A DNA stretch of 64,000 nucleotides from G965261475 sp965261475 [NCBI: bacterium] (GTDB lineage: Bacteria > SAR324 > XYD2-FULL-50-16): the NCBI GenBank assembly GCA_965261475.1, contig OZ253454.1, positions 1,537,440 to 1,601,439 of the forward strand, written 5' to 3'. The notes under the pieces are model-generated. The model saw nothing but the letters and a program-made list of their open reading frames with translations. It searched no databases and was not told the origin of the DNA. A program made the position numbers and the translations under genes. Of this stretch, positions 45,201 through 52,513 are shown in pieces (position 1 is the stretch's first letter; each line of letters opens with the position of its first letter).

Positions 45201-46722
45201 CAAACTTCAAGCAACAGGAGCAAACATAGGGGGCATACTAGGCAGAATTACAGATACAACTATTACAAATGTCACTAGTGATTTGAGTATAGTAGGCGGT
45301 AACACAGATAATGCAGATAATGTAGGAGGAATTGTTGGGCATGTATCAAGTAGTGATATTAGCTATGCTTATAGTAGCGGCAGTGTGTCTGTTATAGGCA
45401 GTGATCCTGATAATGTAGGTGGTTTGGTAGGATATATGCAGAATAATTCTACAATTAGCTATAGTAGCGCTAATGGTAGCGTGGCTAGTAACGGAAGCAA
45501 CAATTGGGCTTTTGGTGGTTTGGTAGGATATATGCAGAATAATTCTACAATTAGCTATAGTAGCGCTAATGGTAGCGTGGCTAGTAACAGTGGATTTAGT
45601 GCTAAATTTTATGGTGGTTTGGTGGGGCGGAGTATTAGCTCTGATATTAGCTATAGCAGCGCTAGTAGCAGTATTAGTAACAGTGGAATTTCTGTTCAGT
45701 ATTTTGGTGGTCTAGTAGGAGGATTGACTAATTCTACAATTAGCTACAGCAGTAGCAGTAGTAGTGTTAGTAGCAGTGGCAGTAATACTCGGTATTTTGG
45801 TGGTCTAGCAGGAGGATTGACTAATTCTACAATTAGCTACAGCAGTGCTAGTGGTAGTGTTAGTAGCAATGGAGCAGACAGCTATAATTACGGTGGTTTA
45901 GCAGGACATGTAGATAGTAGTTCTACAATTAGCAACAGCAGTGCTAGCGGTAGTATTAGCAATAGCAGCGTTTATGGCGGTTTGGTGGGTTCGAATTCTG
46001 GTAACCTAGGTTTTAGCTATGCCCTGGGTATTAGTGGTTTTGGATTGGTTGCTACGAATACAGGAACTATAAAAAATAGCTACTGGAATATTGAGACTAG
46101 TGGAGCACTAGCAGCAGCAAGTCGTATAGGTGTTTCTGCAAACATTGCCTCTAGTGATACAGCTGGTATGCTAGGCTCCACTGGCTCCGCTAACGCTAGG
46201 ATTTTCAAAGGTTTTTTTGATGCTACCGATGAGCATAACCGAAATATTTGGACTTTTGCAAGTGATAGTTACCCCGTAATTACAGAGCTAGGAATAGACG
46301 AGCAGGCGGTCGCTCTTGCCTACGGCTTACTACGACTTGCCCACCCTACAACTACTGGTGGAGTATCTAGCTTCTTAGGTGGCACTTTGCATAATGAAAA
46401 TATTGAACTTGATGCTAATGATTACAGCGCTGGTAGCCCTCTAGCTATTTTAGATGTTAATTTACTACAGAGCAGTCGCGCTACTTGCACTGCTGGTAGC
46501 ACAGATAGCATCATAACTACGACAGGCGCTAACCAAGCAGTAGTTACACTGAGTATCACCGCAGCAACTAACAATTTGCATGAGCACATTGTTTATACAG
46601 ATTGTAGTATAGCTTTTGATAGAGCAGCTGTGATCCAAGCAGGTTATAGGCTACAACTAGCTGCGACAATTACCAAAGGCTCAGCTATCCTGAGTAAAAA
46701 ATTCGTGATAAACTTTCAGTAG
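39250..46722 (+). CDS. Giant Calx-beta/GLUG repeat surface lipoprotein, paralogue 1
   Basis: About 2490 residues from the ATG at 39250. A lipoprotein signal ends in lipobox ILAC (Cys30). Ten consecutive Calx-beta-like units of about 110 residues follow, each with an FDWYLQHSSTSTSDF-type centre, then ISIDTSDDxIYEGNEDF and a final DNDPQPTI. A GLUG cassette comes next (about 42670-44000), opening with the calcium-loop-like DYDGNGLIDLVTQEYF. After it come a linker, an eleventh Calx-beta unit (about 44440-44760), a second GLUG cassette, and a C-terminal domain ending KKFVINFQ. Such domains bind calcium and occur in adhesins and biofilm proteins. Outer-membrane anchoring and an adhesion role are inferred. 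G+C is clearly higher than in the housekeeping genes. Confidence 0.85.
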   Translation: MTELPLIISKNYIYYKIFVLLFCSLFILACSNDVGAPTTNITDVALHSLERSVNTKEGETFRFVFELNKTSIKDVVFDWYLQHHSTSADDFTGALAGTKRIIAGSTTTDIVIDTSDDNIYEGNESFTLSIINVIRAVPDSLSVVASIIDKDQPIILFKQDNTALEAASFNYRLRLNKASIKDVVFDWFIQHHSTSTGDFRGALAGSQLIRAGSTTATISIDTSDDTIYEGNEDFTLHITNVTGATPDSLLVDSSIIDDQDKPIISFKQDSTTTEGASLSYSLQLNQASALDASFDWYLQHSSTSTGDFRGALAGSQLIRAGDTTATISIDTSDDNIYEGNEDFTLHITNVIGATPDALVASGSIIENDPQPTIVFEQATIVALEGNMLVYRLQLNRVSVADVSFDWYLQHSSTSSSDFRGVTAGRQQIRAGDTTTAISIDTSDDNIYEGNEDFTLHITNVTGATPDALVASGSIIENDPQPTIVFEQATIVALEGNMLVYRLQLNRVSVADVSFDWYLQHSSTSTSDFRGVTAGRQQIRAGDTTTAISIDTSNDTIYEGNEDFSLNIINVTGASPSALVADGRIIDSDVQPTIDFEQDYSSVTEGGSLSYTLQLTNTSTTDISFDWLVQHSSTSTSDFTGIIASSQRIAAGDTTATISIDTSNDTIYEGNEDFTLHITNVTGATPDALVADGRIIDSDVQPTIDFEQDYSSVTEGGSLSYTLQLTHTSTRDIAFDWYLQHSSTSTSDFTGIIADSQQIRAGDTTTTISIDTSDDSIYEGDESFVLHITNIRGATPDRLEAGGRIIDNDPQPTIDFEQDYSSVTEGGSLSYTLQLTNTSTTDISFDWLVQHSSTSTSDFTSAIFGTQLIRAGDTSTTISIDTSDDSIYETDEIFTLNIINVIGATPDRLEASGSIIENDPQPIISFEQDSTATEGASLSYRLQLNKASALDVSFDWFVQHSSTSTSDFTGALAGTKRIRAGSTTTDIVIDTSNDTIYETDEIFTLNITNIRGATPDRLEAGGRIIENDPQPTIDFEQDYSSVTEGGSLSYILQLNKASALDVSFDWYLQHSSTIAEDFTGALAGTKRIRAGSTTTDIVIDTSDDLIPELAEDFTLHITSIRGATPDSLSMLIIIAESDIGVSVDYDGNGLIDLVTQEYFDNIRYNVAGTSYKTSTTDTGKNCGDNICRGYELLANIALNTNWQPIGSTSDPFTSILQGNGYSITNLAIDRGNNIGLFAALSGATIDDLVVEVASISGDNNVGALAGSAANSIINKVQIRAANTNSKLSATGANIGGILGAITGTTITNVISDLSIVGGNDDSADNVGGIVGYVSSSDISYATSSGSVSASGGVDFVGGLLGQVHYSSTVSYSSASGSVTSSGDDNRAYGGLVGTMRINSNVSYSSASGSVTSSGENNNNYGGLAGRVEVSSKVSYSSASGSVTSSGDDNKNYGGLVGFSAGEVRHSWSSSSVFASNPAGLVGNNKGNNKGNLKFSYALGFASYGLVNTNTGTITNSYWNSETSGALLAPVIGSVTNIGFSDTAGMLASTGSAGATIFEDFADATDEHNRKIWTFASGNYPVITELGLDKQAVSLAYGLLRLASPYVSDNTLDSFLGGTLNNENLELIANSYNARDTLAILDVNLLQSNSAICAAGSTDTIMTTTGANGATITLQKIAGSIEIEKSPSNSCEIIFSNQNPQTDGTLQLAAIISKGAASLTKKFEITLNTIQSRISLQPPTLSTREGDELVFTLELNHRARSTLSFDWFVQHISTSTSDFTGAIFGSKTILAKDTDATIVLQIKDDDRPEPAEDFTLNITNIRGVIPDSLSASITILENDLTVDYNKNGLIDIITQEYLDHIRYNLAGTSYKTSASDASVKCGGSDCRGYELLGDFDLSSFANWQPIGSQNDPFTSILQGNGYSIANLVIDGGDYLGLFSALSGATIDNLVVEVASIAGDSDVGALAGRAENSAISRVQIRAVDVNSKLQATGANIGGILGRITDTTITNVTSDLSIVGGNTDNADNVGGIVGHVSSSDISYAYSSGSVSVIGSDPDNVGGLVGYMQNNSTISYSSANGSVASNGSNNWAFGGLVGYMQNNSTISYSSANGSVASNSGFSAKFYGGLVGRSISSDISYSSASSSISNSGISVQYFGGLVGGLTNSTISYSSSSSSVSSSGSNTRYFGGLAGGLTNSTISYSSASGSVSSNGADSYNYGGLAGHVDSSSTISNSSASGSISNSSVYGGLVGSNSGNLGFSYALGISGFGLVATNTGTIKNSYWNIETSGALAAASRIGVSANIASSDTAGMLGSTGSANARIFKGFFDATDEHNRNIWTFASDSYPVITELGIDEQAVALAYGLLRLAHPTTTGGVSSFLGGTLHNENIELDANDYSAGSPLAILDVNLLQSSRATCTAGSTDSIITTTGANQAVVTLSITAATNNLHEHIVYTDCSIAFDRAAVIQAGYRLQLAATITKGSAILSKKFVINFQ
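39376..42670 (+). repeat. Calx-beta-like repeat array of paralogue 1 (10 units of about 330 bp)
   Basis: Ten in-frame units, each near 330 bp (110 residues), counted from the FDW motif. Conservation is high at the DNA level. Two successive units (about 40321-40650 and 40651-40980) are almost identical, showing recent duplication. An eleventh unit stands apart near 44440-44760. Confidence 0.85.
42672..44010 (+). repeat. GLUG-type beta-solenoid cassette 1 of paralogue 1
   Basis: Begins VDYDGNGLIDLVTQEYF, passes GYELLANIALNTNWQPIGS and FTSILQGNGYSITNL, then has repeated short coils. The repeated theme is SYSSASGSVTSSG..N..YGGLVG, about 28-32 residues per turn. This is the usual layout of GLUG-motif proteins predicted to fold as right-handed beta-helices. 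A second cassette of this type occupies about 44764-46290. Confidence 0.8.
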
Positions 46723-46807
46723 TTTATTTAAAAAATAGCAGAGCATAATTCTCTTTATATTAAGGCTTGTATTTTACTTGATTTAGGTATAAGCTTGGGG
46801 AGCATTT
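46723..46807 (+). repeat. Conserved spacer between giant genes 1 and 2
   Basis: Starts with AGTTTATT at the stop of gene 1 and contains TTAAGGCTTGTATTTT, which recurs after genes 2 and 3. It ends in a purine-rich GGGGAG (46797-46802), 5 bp before the TTG start of gene 2. The same spacer, slightly diverged, lies at 52403-52513 and 62474-62578, showing that gene plus spacer was the duplicated unit. Confidence 0.75.
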
Positions 46808-49800
46808 TTGCTTTTTATAAAGATTTTGGTGTCTCATAATTATATTTATTATAAAATTTTTGTTTTGCTATTTTGTAGCCTCTTTATTCTTGCTTGTAGT
46901 AATGATGTAAGTGCACCAACAACAAACATTACAGATGTTGCGCTACACTCACTTGAGCGGTCTGTCAACACAAAAGAAGGAGCAACTTTTAGATTTGTCT
47001 TTGAGTTAAATAAAGCAAGCATCAAAGATGTTATTTTTGATTGGTCTGTGCAGCATCACTCAACTAGCACAGATGATTTTACGGGAGCCCTAGCAGGTAC
47101 AAAGAGGATTATAGCAGGAAGCACTACTACAGATATTGTCATTGATACTAGTGATGATAACATCTATGAAGGCAATGAGAGCTTTACTTTGAGTATCATC
47201 AATGTTATAAGAGCCGTCCCTGATAGTTTATCAGTAGTTGCTAGCATTATAGATAAAGATCAACCAATTATTTTGTTTAAGCAAGATAACACCGCACTAG
47301 AGGCTGCTAGCTTCAACTATAGGCTGCGATTAAATAAAGCAAGCATCAAAGATGTCGTTTTTGATTGGTTCATACAACATCACTCAACTAGCACAGGTGA
47401 TTTTAGAGGAGCCCTAGCAGGCTCACAGCTAATTAGAGCAGGGGATACTACAGTAACTATTAGCATTGATACTAGTGATGATACTATCTACGAGGGCAAC
47501 GAGGACTTTACCTTACATATTACCAATGTTATAGGAGCTACCCCTGATAGTTTATTAGTAGATAGCAGTATTATAGATGATCAAGATAAACCAATTATTT
47601 CGTTTGAACAAGCAGCTAGCACTGTCACAGAAGGCGCTAGTTTCACCTATAAACTAGAATTAGGCAGAGCAAGCCTTGTAGATGTTAGTTTTGATTGGTA
47701 TGTGGAGCATAGCTCAACTAGCACTAGTGATTTTAGAGGAGCCCTAGCAGGCTCACAGCTAATTAGAGCAGGAGATACTACAGCAACTATTAGCATTGAT
47801 ACCAGTGATGATAATATTTACGAGGGCAACGAGGACTTTACCTTACATATTACCAATGTTATAGGAGCTACCCCTGACGCTCTAGTTGCAAGTGGTAGCA
47901 TTATAGAAAATGACTCTCAACCAACCATTGACTTTGAGCAAGTAGCTAGTACTGTACTAGAGGGGGCGAGTATCAGCTATAAGTTACGATTAAAGCAAGC
48001 AAGCGCTCTAGATGTTAGTTTTGATTGGTACTTGCAGCATCTCTCAACTAGCACAGGTGATTTTAGAGGAGCCCTAGCAGGCTCACAGCTAATTAGAGCA
48101 GGGGATACTACAGCAACTATTAGCATTGATACCAGTGATGATAATATTTACGAGGGCAACGAGGACTTTACCTTACATATTACCAATATCACGGGAGCTA
48201 CCCCTGACGCTCTAGCAGCAAGAGGTAGTATTATAAATAATGATTCTCAACCAAGCATTACTTTTGAGCAAGTAGCTAGTACTGTACTAGAGGGGGCGAG
48301 TATCAGCTATAAGTTACGATTAAAGCAAGCAAGCGCTCTAGATGTCAGCTTTGATTGGTACTTGCAGCATAGCTCAACTAGCACTAGTGATTTTAGAGGA
48401 GCCCTAGCAGGCTCACAGCTAATTAGAGCAGGGGATACTACAGCAACTATTAGCATTGATACCAGTGATGATAATATTTACGAGGGCAACGAGGACTTTA
48501 CCTTACATATTACCAATATCACGGGAGCTACCCCTGACGCTCTAGTTGCAAGTGGTAGCATTATAGAAAATGACCCTCAACCAACCATTGTCTTTGAGCA
48601 AGTAGCTAGTACTGTACTAGAGGGGGCGAGTATCAGCTATAAGTTACGATTAAAGCAAGCAAGCGCTGTAGATGTTAGTTTTGATTGGTCTGTACGGCAT
48701 CTCTCAACTAGCACTAGTGATTTTAGAGGAGCCCTAGCAGGTACAAAGAGAATTGCGGCAGGAGATGCTACAGCAACTATTAGCATTGATACCAGCGATG
48801 ATACTATCTACGAGGGCAACGAGGACTTTACCTTACATATTACCAATGTTACAGGAGCTACCCCTGATGCTCTAGTTGCAAGTGGTAGCATTATAGAAAA
48901 TGACCCTCAACCAGCCATTGACTTTGAGCAAGTAGCTAGTACTGTACTAGAGGGGGCGAGTATCAGCTATAAGTTACGATTAAAGCAAGCAAGCGCTCTA
49001 GATGTTAGTTTTGATTGGTACTTGCAGCATCACTCAACTAGCACTAGTGATTTTAGAGGAGTCCTAGCAGGCTCACAGCTAATTAGAGCAGGGGATACTA
49101 CAGCAACTATTAGCATTGATACCAGTGATGATAATATTTACGAGGGCAACGAGGACTTTACTTTACATATTACCAATATCACGGGAGCTACCCCTGACGC
49201 TCTAGTGGCAGGCGGTAGTATCATAGACAATGACGTCCAACCAACCATTACTTTTGAGCAAGACTATAGTAGCGTAACAGAAGATGGTAGTTTGAGCTAT
49301 ACTTTACAATTAAATCAAGCAAGCGCTCTAGATGTCAGTTTTGATTGGTCTGTGCGGCATCTCTCAACTAGCACAGGTGATTTTAGAGGAGCCCTAGCAG
49401 GCTCACAGCTAATTAGAGCAGGGGATACTACAGCAACTATTAGCATTGATACCAGTGATGATAGTATTTACGAGGGCAACGAGGACTTTACCTTACATAT
49501 TACCAATATCACGGGAGCTACCCCTGACGCTCTAGTTGCAAGTGGTAGCATTATAGAAAATGACCCTCAACCAACCATTGTCTTTGAGCAATTAGCTAGT
49601 ACTGTACTAGAGGGGGCGAGTATCAGCTATAAGTTACGATTAAAGCAAGCAAGCGCTCTAGATGCTAGTTTTGATTGGTCTGTGCGGCATCTCTCAACTA
49701 GCACAGGTGATTTTACGGGAGCCCTAGCAGGTACAAAGAGGATTAGAGCAGGAAGCACTACCACAGATATTGTCATTGATACTAGTGATGATAACATCTA

Positions 49801-52402
49801 TGAAGGTAATGAGAGTTTTGTCTTAAGTATTACCAATGTTACAGGAGCTACCCCTGACGCTCTAGTTGCAAGTGGTAGCATTATAGAAAATGACTCTCAA
49901 CCAAGCATTACTTTTGAGCAAGACTATAGCAGTGTAACAGAGGGTAGTAGTTTGAGCTATACTTTGCAATTAAACAAAGTAAGCGCTCTAGATGTTAGTT
50001 TTGATTGGCACGTACAACATAGCTCAACTATTGCTGAGGATTTTACAGGAGCTACTTTTGGAGCTAAGATACTATTTGCTAGAGATACCACTGCTACTAT
50101 TGAGTTACAAATCAATGATGATGACAGACCAGAGCTAACCGAAGATTTTACCTTGCATATTACAAATATTAGGGGAGCTACTCCTGATAGTTTATCAACG
50201 CTTATTACTATTGCAGAAAGTGATATAGGTGTTAGTGTAGATTACGATGGTAATGGACTCATAGATCTTGTAACACAGGAGTACTTTGATCATATTCGCT
50301 ATAATGTAGCAGGTACAAGCTACAAAACTAGCACTGTTGATACAGGTAAGAATTGCGGAGGCAATGTTTGTCGTGGTTACGAGCTCTTAGCTAATATTGC
50401 TTTGAATACAAACTGGCAACCTATAGGTAGCCTAGATAAACCTTTTACTAGTATTTTACAGGGTAACGGCTATAGCATCACAAACCTTGCTATTAACGGT
50501 GGGTATTTTGCTACTGATGACAGGGATTATCTTGGCTTATTCGCTACTTTATCTGGAGCCACGATTGATAACTTGGTAGTAGAAGTTACTTCTATTAGTG
50601 GTAATAGCTATGTAGGTGCTCTAGCAGGTAGTGCAGCAAATAGTATTATTAACAAGGTACAAATTAGAGCAGCAAATACTAACAGCAAGCTCTCAGCAAC
50701 AGGAGCAAATATAGGAGGCATACTAGGAGAAATCACAGACGCAACTATTACAAATGTAACTAGTGATTTGAATATAGTAGGTGGTAATAAGGATAGTGCA
50801 GATTATGTAGGAGGAATTGCTGGGTATGTATCAAGTAGTGATATTAGTCATGTTTATAGCAGCGGCAGTGTGTCTGCTAGCGGTGGCGCTGATAGAGTAG
50901 GTGGTTTGGTAGGATTTTTGAGAGAATCTACAATTGACTACAGCAGTGCTAGTGGTATCGTGAGTAGTGGTGGAAGTGACAGTAATTTTTATGGTGGTCT
51001 AGTAGGAGAATTGATTGATTCTACAATTAGCTACAGCAGTGCTAGTGGTAGTGTGAGTAATAGTGGAGCAAACAGTGATTATTACGGCGGTTTAGTAGGG
51101 TGTGTATGGGCTAGTTCTACAATTAGTTACAGCAGTGCTAGTGGTAGTGTTAGTAATAGTAGAGACTTCAGTGATTTGTATGGTGGTCTAGTAGGAGATT
51201 TGAGTAATTCTACAATTAGCTACAGTAGTGCTAGTGGCAGTGTGAGCAGTAATGGAAGTGGCAGTTATTTGTACGGCGGTTTAGTAGGGCGTGTATGGGC
51301 TAGTTCTACAATTAGCTACAGCAGTGCTAGTGGTAGTGTTAGTAGCAATGGAATTGAAAATAAGAAGTACGGTGGTCTGGTAGGAAGTATGAATGGTAAT
51401 TCTACAATTAACTACAGCAGCGCTAGTGGCAGTGTGAGTAGCAGTGGAATAGGCAGTGATTTTTATGGTGGTCTAGTAGGAGAATTTATTACTTCTACAA
51501 TTAGCTACAGCAGCGCTAGTGGCAGTGTGACTAGCAGTGGAGCAAACAGTGATTATTACGGTGGTTTAGCAGGATTTGTAGATAGTAGTTCTGCAATTAA
51601 CAACAGCAGTGCTAGTGGTGGTGTTAGTAGTAGCGGTAGCATTAGTAACGCTCATGGTGGTTTGGTGGGTTCGAATTCTGGTAACCTAGGTTTTAGCTAT
51701 GCCTTAGGTGTTGCTCCTTATGGATTGGTTGCTATAAATTCAGGCACTATAATTGATAGCTATTGGAATAGCGAGACTAGCGGAGCACTAGAAGCAGCAA
51801 GTCGTATAGGTGTTTCTGCAAACATTGCCTCTAGTGATACAGTTGGCATGCTAGATTCCACTGGCTCTGTTAGAGCAAGTGTGTTTACAGGTTTTTTTGA
51901 CGCTACCGATGAGCTGAACCGAAAGATTTGGACTTTTACAAGTGGTAATTACCCCGTAATTGCAGAGCTAGGAATAGACGAGCAGGCGGTCGCCCTTGCC
52001 TACGGCTTATTACGACTTGCCTACCCTACAACTTCTGATGGTTTAGATAGTTTCTTGGGGGATACTCTAAATAATGAAAATATTGAGCTGACTGCCAATA
52101 GTTACAATGCCAACGACACCCTAGCTATTTTAGATGTTAATTTACTACAGAGCAATAGCGCTCCTTGCGTTGTTGGTAGCACAGATAGTACACTGACTAC
52201 GACAGGTGCTAACCAAGCAGTAATTACACTGAGTATCACCACAGAAAGTAGCAATTTACTTGCCTTAATTTTTAATACAGATTGTAGTATAGTTTTTGAT
52301 AGTGCAGCTGATATCTCAGCAGGTGATAGGCTACAACTAGCCGCAACAATCACCAAAGGCTCAGCTAATCTTACCAAAAAATTCGTGATAAACTTTCAGT
52401 AG
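46808..52402 (+). CDS. Giant Calx-beta/GLUG repeat surface lipoprotein, paralogue 2
   Basis: 1864 residues. The N-terminus (YKIFVLLFCSLFILAC) repeats the lipobox of paralogue 1, and the first 250 residues are nearly identical to it. Ten Calx-beta-like units (to about 50230) are followed by one GLUG cassette (from about 50238). That cassette has some eleven short coils of the form SYSSASGSVSNSG....YYGGLVG. The C-terminal domain ends KKFVINFQ. Only one Calx/GLUG block is present, unlike paralogues 1 and 3. The start is ambiguous: TTG at 46808 has GGGGAG 5 bp upstream, while GTG at 46829 aligns with the ATG of paralogues 3 and 4. A calcium-binding adhesin-like role is inferred. Confidence 0.85.
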   Translation: MLFIKILVSHNYIYYKIFVLLFCSLFILACSNDVSAPTTNITDVALHSLERSVNTKEGATFRFVFELNKASIKDVIFDWSVQHHSTSTDDFTGALAGTKRIIAGSTTTDIVIDTSDDNIYEGNESFTLSIINVIRAVPDSLSVVASIIDKDQPIILFKQDNTALEAASFNYRLRLNKASIKDVVFDWFIQHHSTSTGDFRGALAGSQLIRAGDTTVTISIDTSDDTIYEGNEDFTLHITNVIGATPDSLLVDSSIIDDQDKPIISFEQAASTVTEGASFTYKLELGRASLVDVSFDWYVEHSSTSTSDFRGALAGSQLIRAGDTTATISIDTSDDNIYEGNEDFTLHITNVIGATPDALVASGSIIENDSQPTIDFEQVASTVLEGASISYKLRLKQASALDVSFDWYLQHLSTSTGDFRGALAGSQLIRAGDTTATISIDTSDDNIYEGNEDFTLHITNITGATPDALAARGSIINNDSQPSITFEQVASTVLEGASISYKLRLKQASALDVSFDWYLQHSSTSTSDFRGALAGSQLIRAGDTTATISIDTSDDNIYEGNEDFTLHITNITGATPDALVASGSIIENDPQPTIVFEQVASTVLEGASISYKLRLKQASAVDVSFDWSVRHLSTSTSDFRGALAGTKRIAAGDATATISIDTSDDTIYEGNEDFTLHITNVTGATPDALVASGSIIENDPQPAIDFEQVASTVLEGASISYKLRLKQASALDVSFDWYLQHHSTSTSDFRGVLAGSQLIRAGDTTATISIDTSDDNIYEGNEDFTLHITNITGATPDALVAGGSIIDNDVQPTITFEQDYSSVTEDGSLSYTLQLNQASALDVSFDWSVRHLSTSTGDFRGALAGSQLIRAGDTTATISIDTSDDSIYEGNEDFTLHITNITGATPDALVASGSIIENDPQPTIVFEQLASTVLEGASISYKLRLKQASALDASFDWSVRHLSTSTGDFTGALAGTKRIRAGSTTTDIVIDTSDDNIYEGNESFVLSITNVTGATPDALVASGSIIENDSQPSITFEQDYSSVTEGSSLSYTLQLNKVSALDVSFDWHVQHSSTIAEDFTGATFGAKILFARDTTATIELQINDDDRPELTEDFTLHITNIRGATPDSLSTLITIAESDIGVSVDYDGNGLIDLVTQEYFDHIRYNVAGTSYKTSTVDTGKNCGGNVCRGYELLANIALNTNWQPIGSLDKPFTSILQGNGYSITNLAINGGYFATDDRDYLGLFATLSGATIDNLVVEVTSISGNSYVGALAGSAANSIINKVQIRAANTNSKLSATGANIGGILGEITDATITNVTSDLNIVGGNKDSADYVGGIAGYVSSSDISHVYSSGSVSASGGADRVGGLVGFLRESTIDYSSASGIVSSGGSDSNFYGGLVGELIDSTISYSSASGSVSNSGANSDYYGGLVGCVWASSTISYSSASGSVSNSRDFSDLYGGLVGDLSNSTISYSSASGSVSSNGSGSYLYGGLVGRVWASSTISYSSASGSVSSNGIENKKYGGLVGSMNGNSTINYSSASGSVSSSGIGSDFYGGLVGEFITSTISYSSASGSVTSSGANSDYYGGLAGFVDSSSAINNSSASGGVSSSGSISNAHGGLVGSNSGNLGFSYALGVAPYGLVAINSGTIIDSYWNSETSGALEAASRIGVSANIASSDTVGMLDSTGSVRASVFTGFFDATDELNRKIWTFTSGNYPVIAELGIDEQAVALAYGLLRLAYPTTSDGLDSFLGDTLNNENIELTANSYNANDTLAILDVNLLQSNSAPCVVGSTDSTLTTTGANQAVITLSITTESSNLLALIFNTDCSIVFDSAADISAGDRLQLAATITKGSANLTKKFVINFQ
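46935..50230 (+). repeat. Calx-beta-like repeat array of paralogue 2 (10 units)
   Basis: Ten units of about 330 bp. Units 4, 5, 6, 7 and 9 share an almost invariant opening, VASTVLEGASISYKLRLKQA, which paralogue 1 lacks. This indicates local expansion of one unit type within this gene. Confidence 0.85.
50238..51970 (+). repeat. GLUG-type beta-solenoid cassette of paralogue 2
   Basis: Opens SVDYDGNGLIDLVTQEYFDH. The coil section (about 50930-51660) alternates two coil types of about 30-33 residues, one with GLVGELIDSTISYSSASG and the other with GLVGCVWASSTISYSSASG. It is therefore built of a higher-order dimer repeat. Confidence 0.78.
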
Positions 52403-52513
52403 TTTATTGAAAAACAATGGTAGAGTATAATTTTTTTTTATATTAAGGCTTGTATTTTGCTTGGTTTAGGCATGTTCCTCAGAGGAGCATTTTTATTTTT
52501 TACAAAGATATTG
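52403..52513 (+). repeat. Conserved spacer between giant genes 2 and 3, with a T9 tract
   Basis: Related to the spacers at 46723-46807 and 62474-62578 through AGTTTATT and TTAAGGCTTGTATTTTGCTT. Where the others read ATTCTCTTTATATT, this one has a run of nine T followed by ATATT. A GAGGAG about 27 nt before the ATG corresponds to the ribosome-binding site of gene 2 but is too distant here. Confidence 0.65.

Noticed and set aside
45450-45960. Short regularly spaced repeats that could suggest a CRISPR array
   Set aside because: The repeats are in frame, imperfect and encode GLUG coils (YSSASGSV...YGGLVG) of a giant protein; there are no constant direct repeats with unique spacers.
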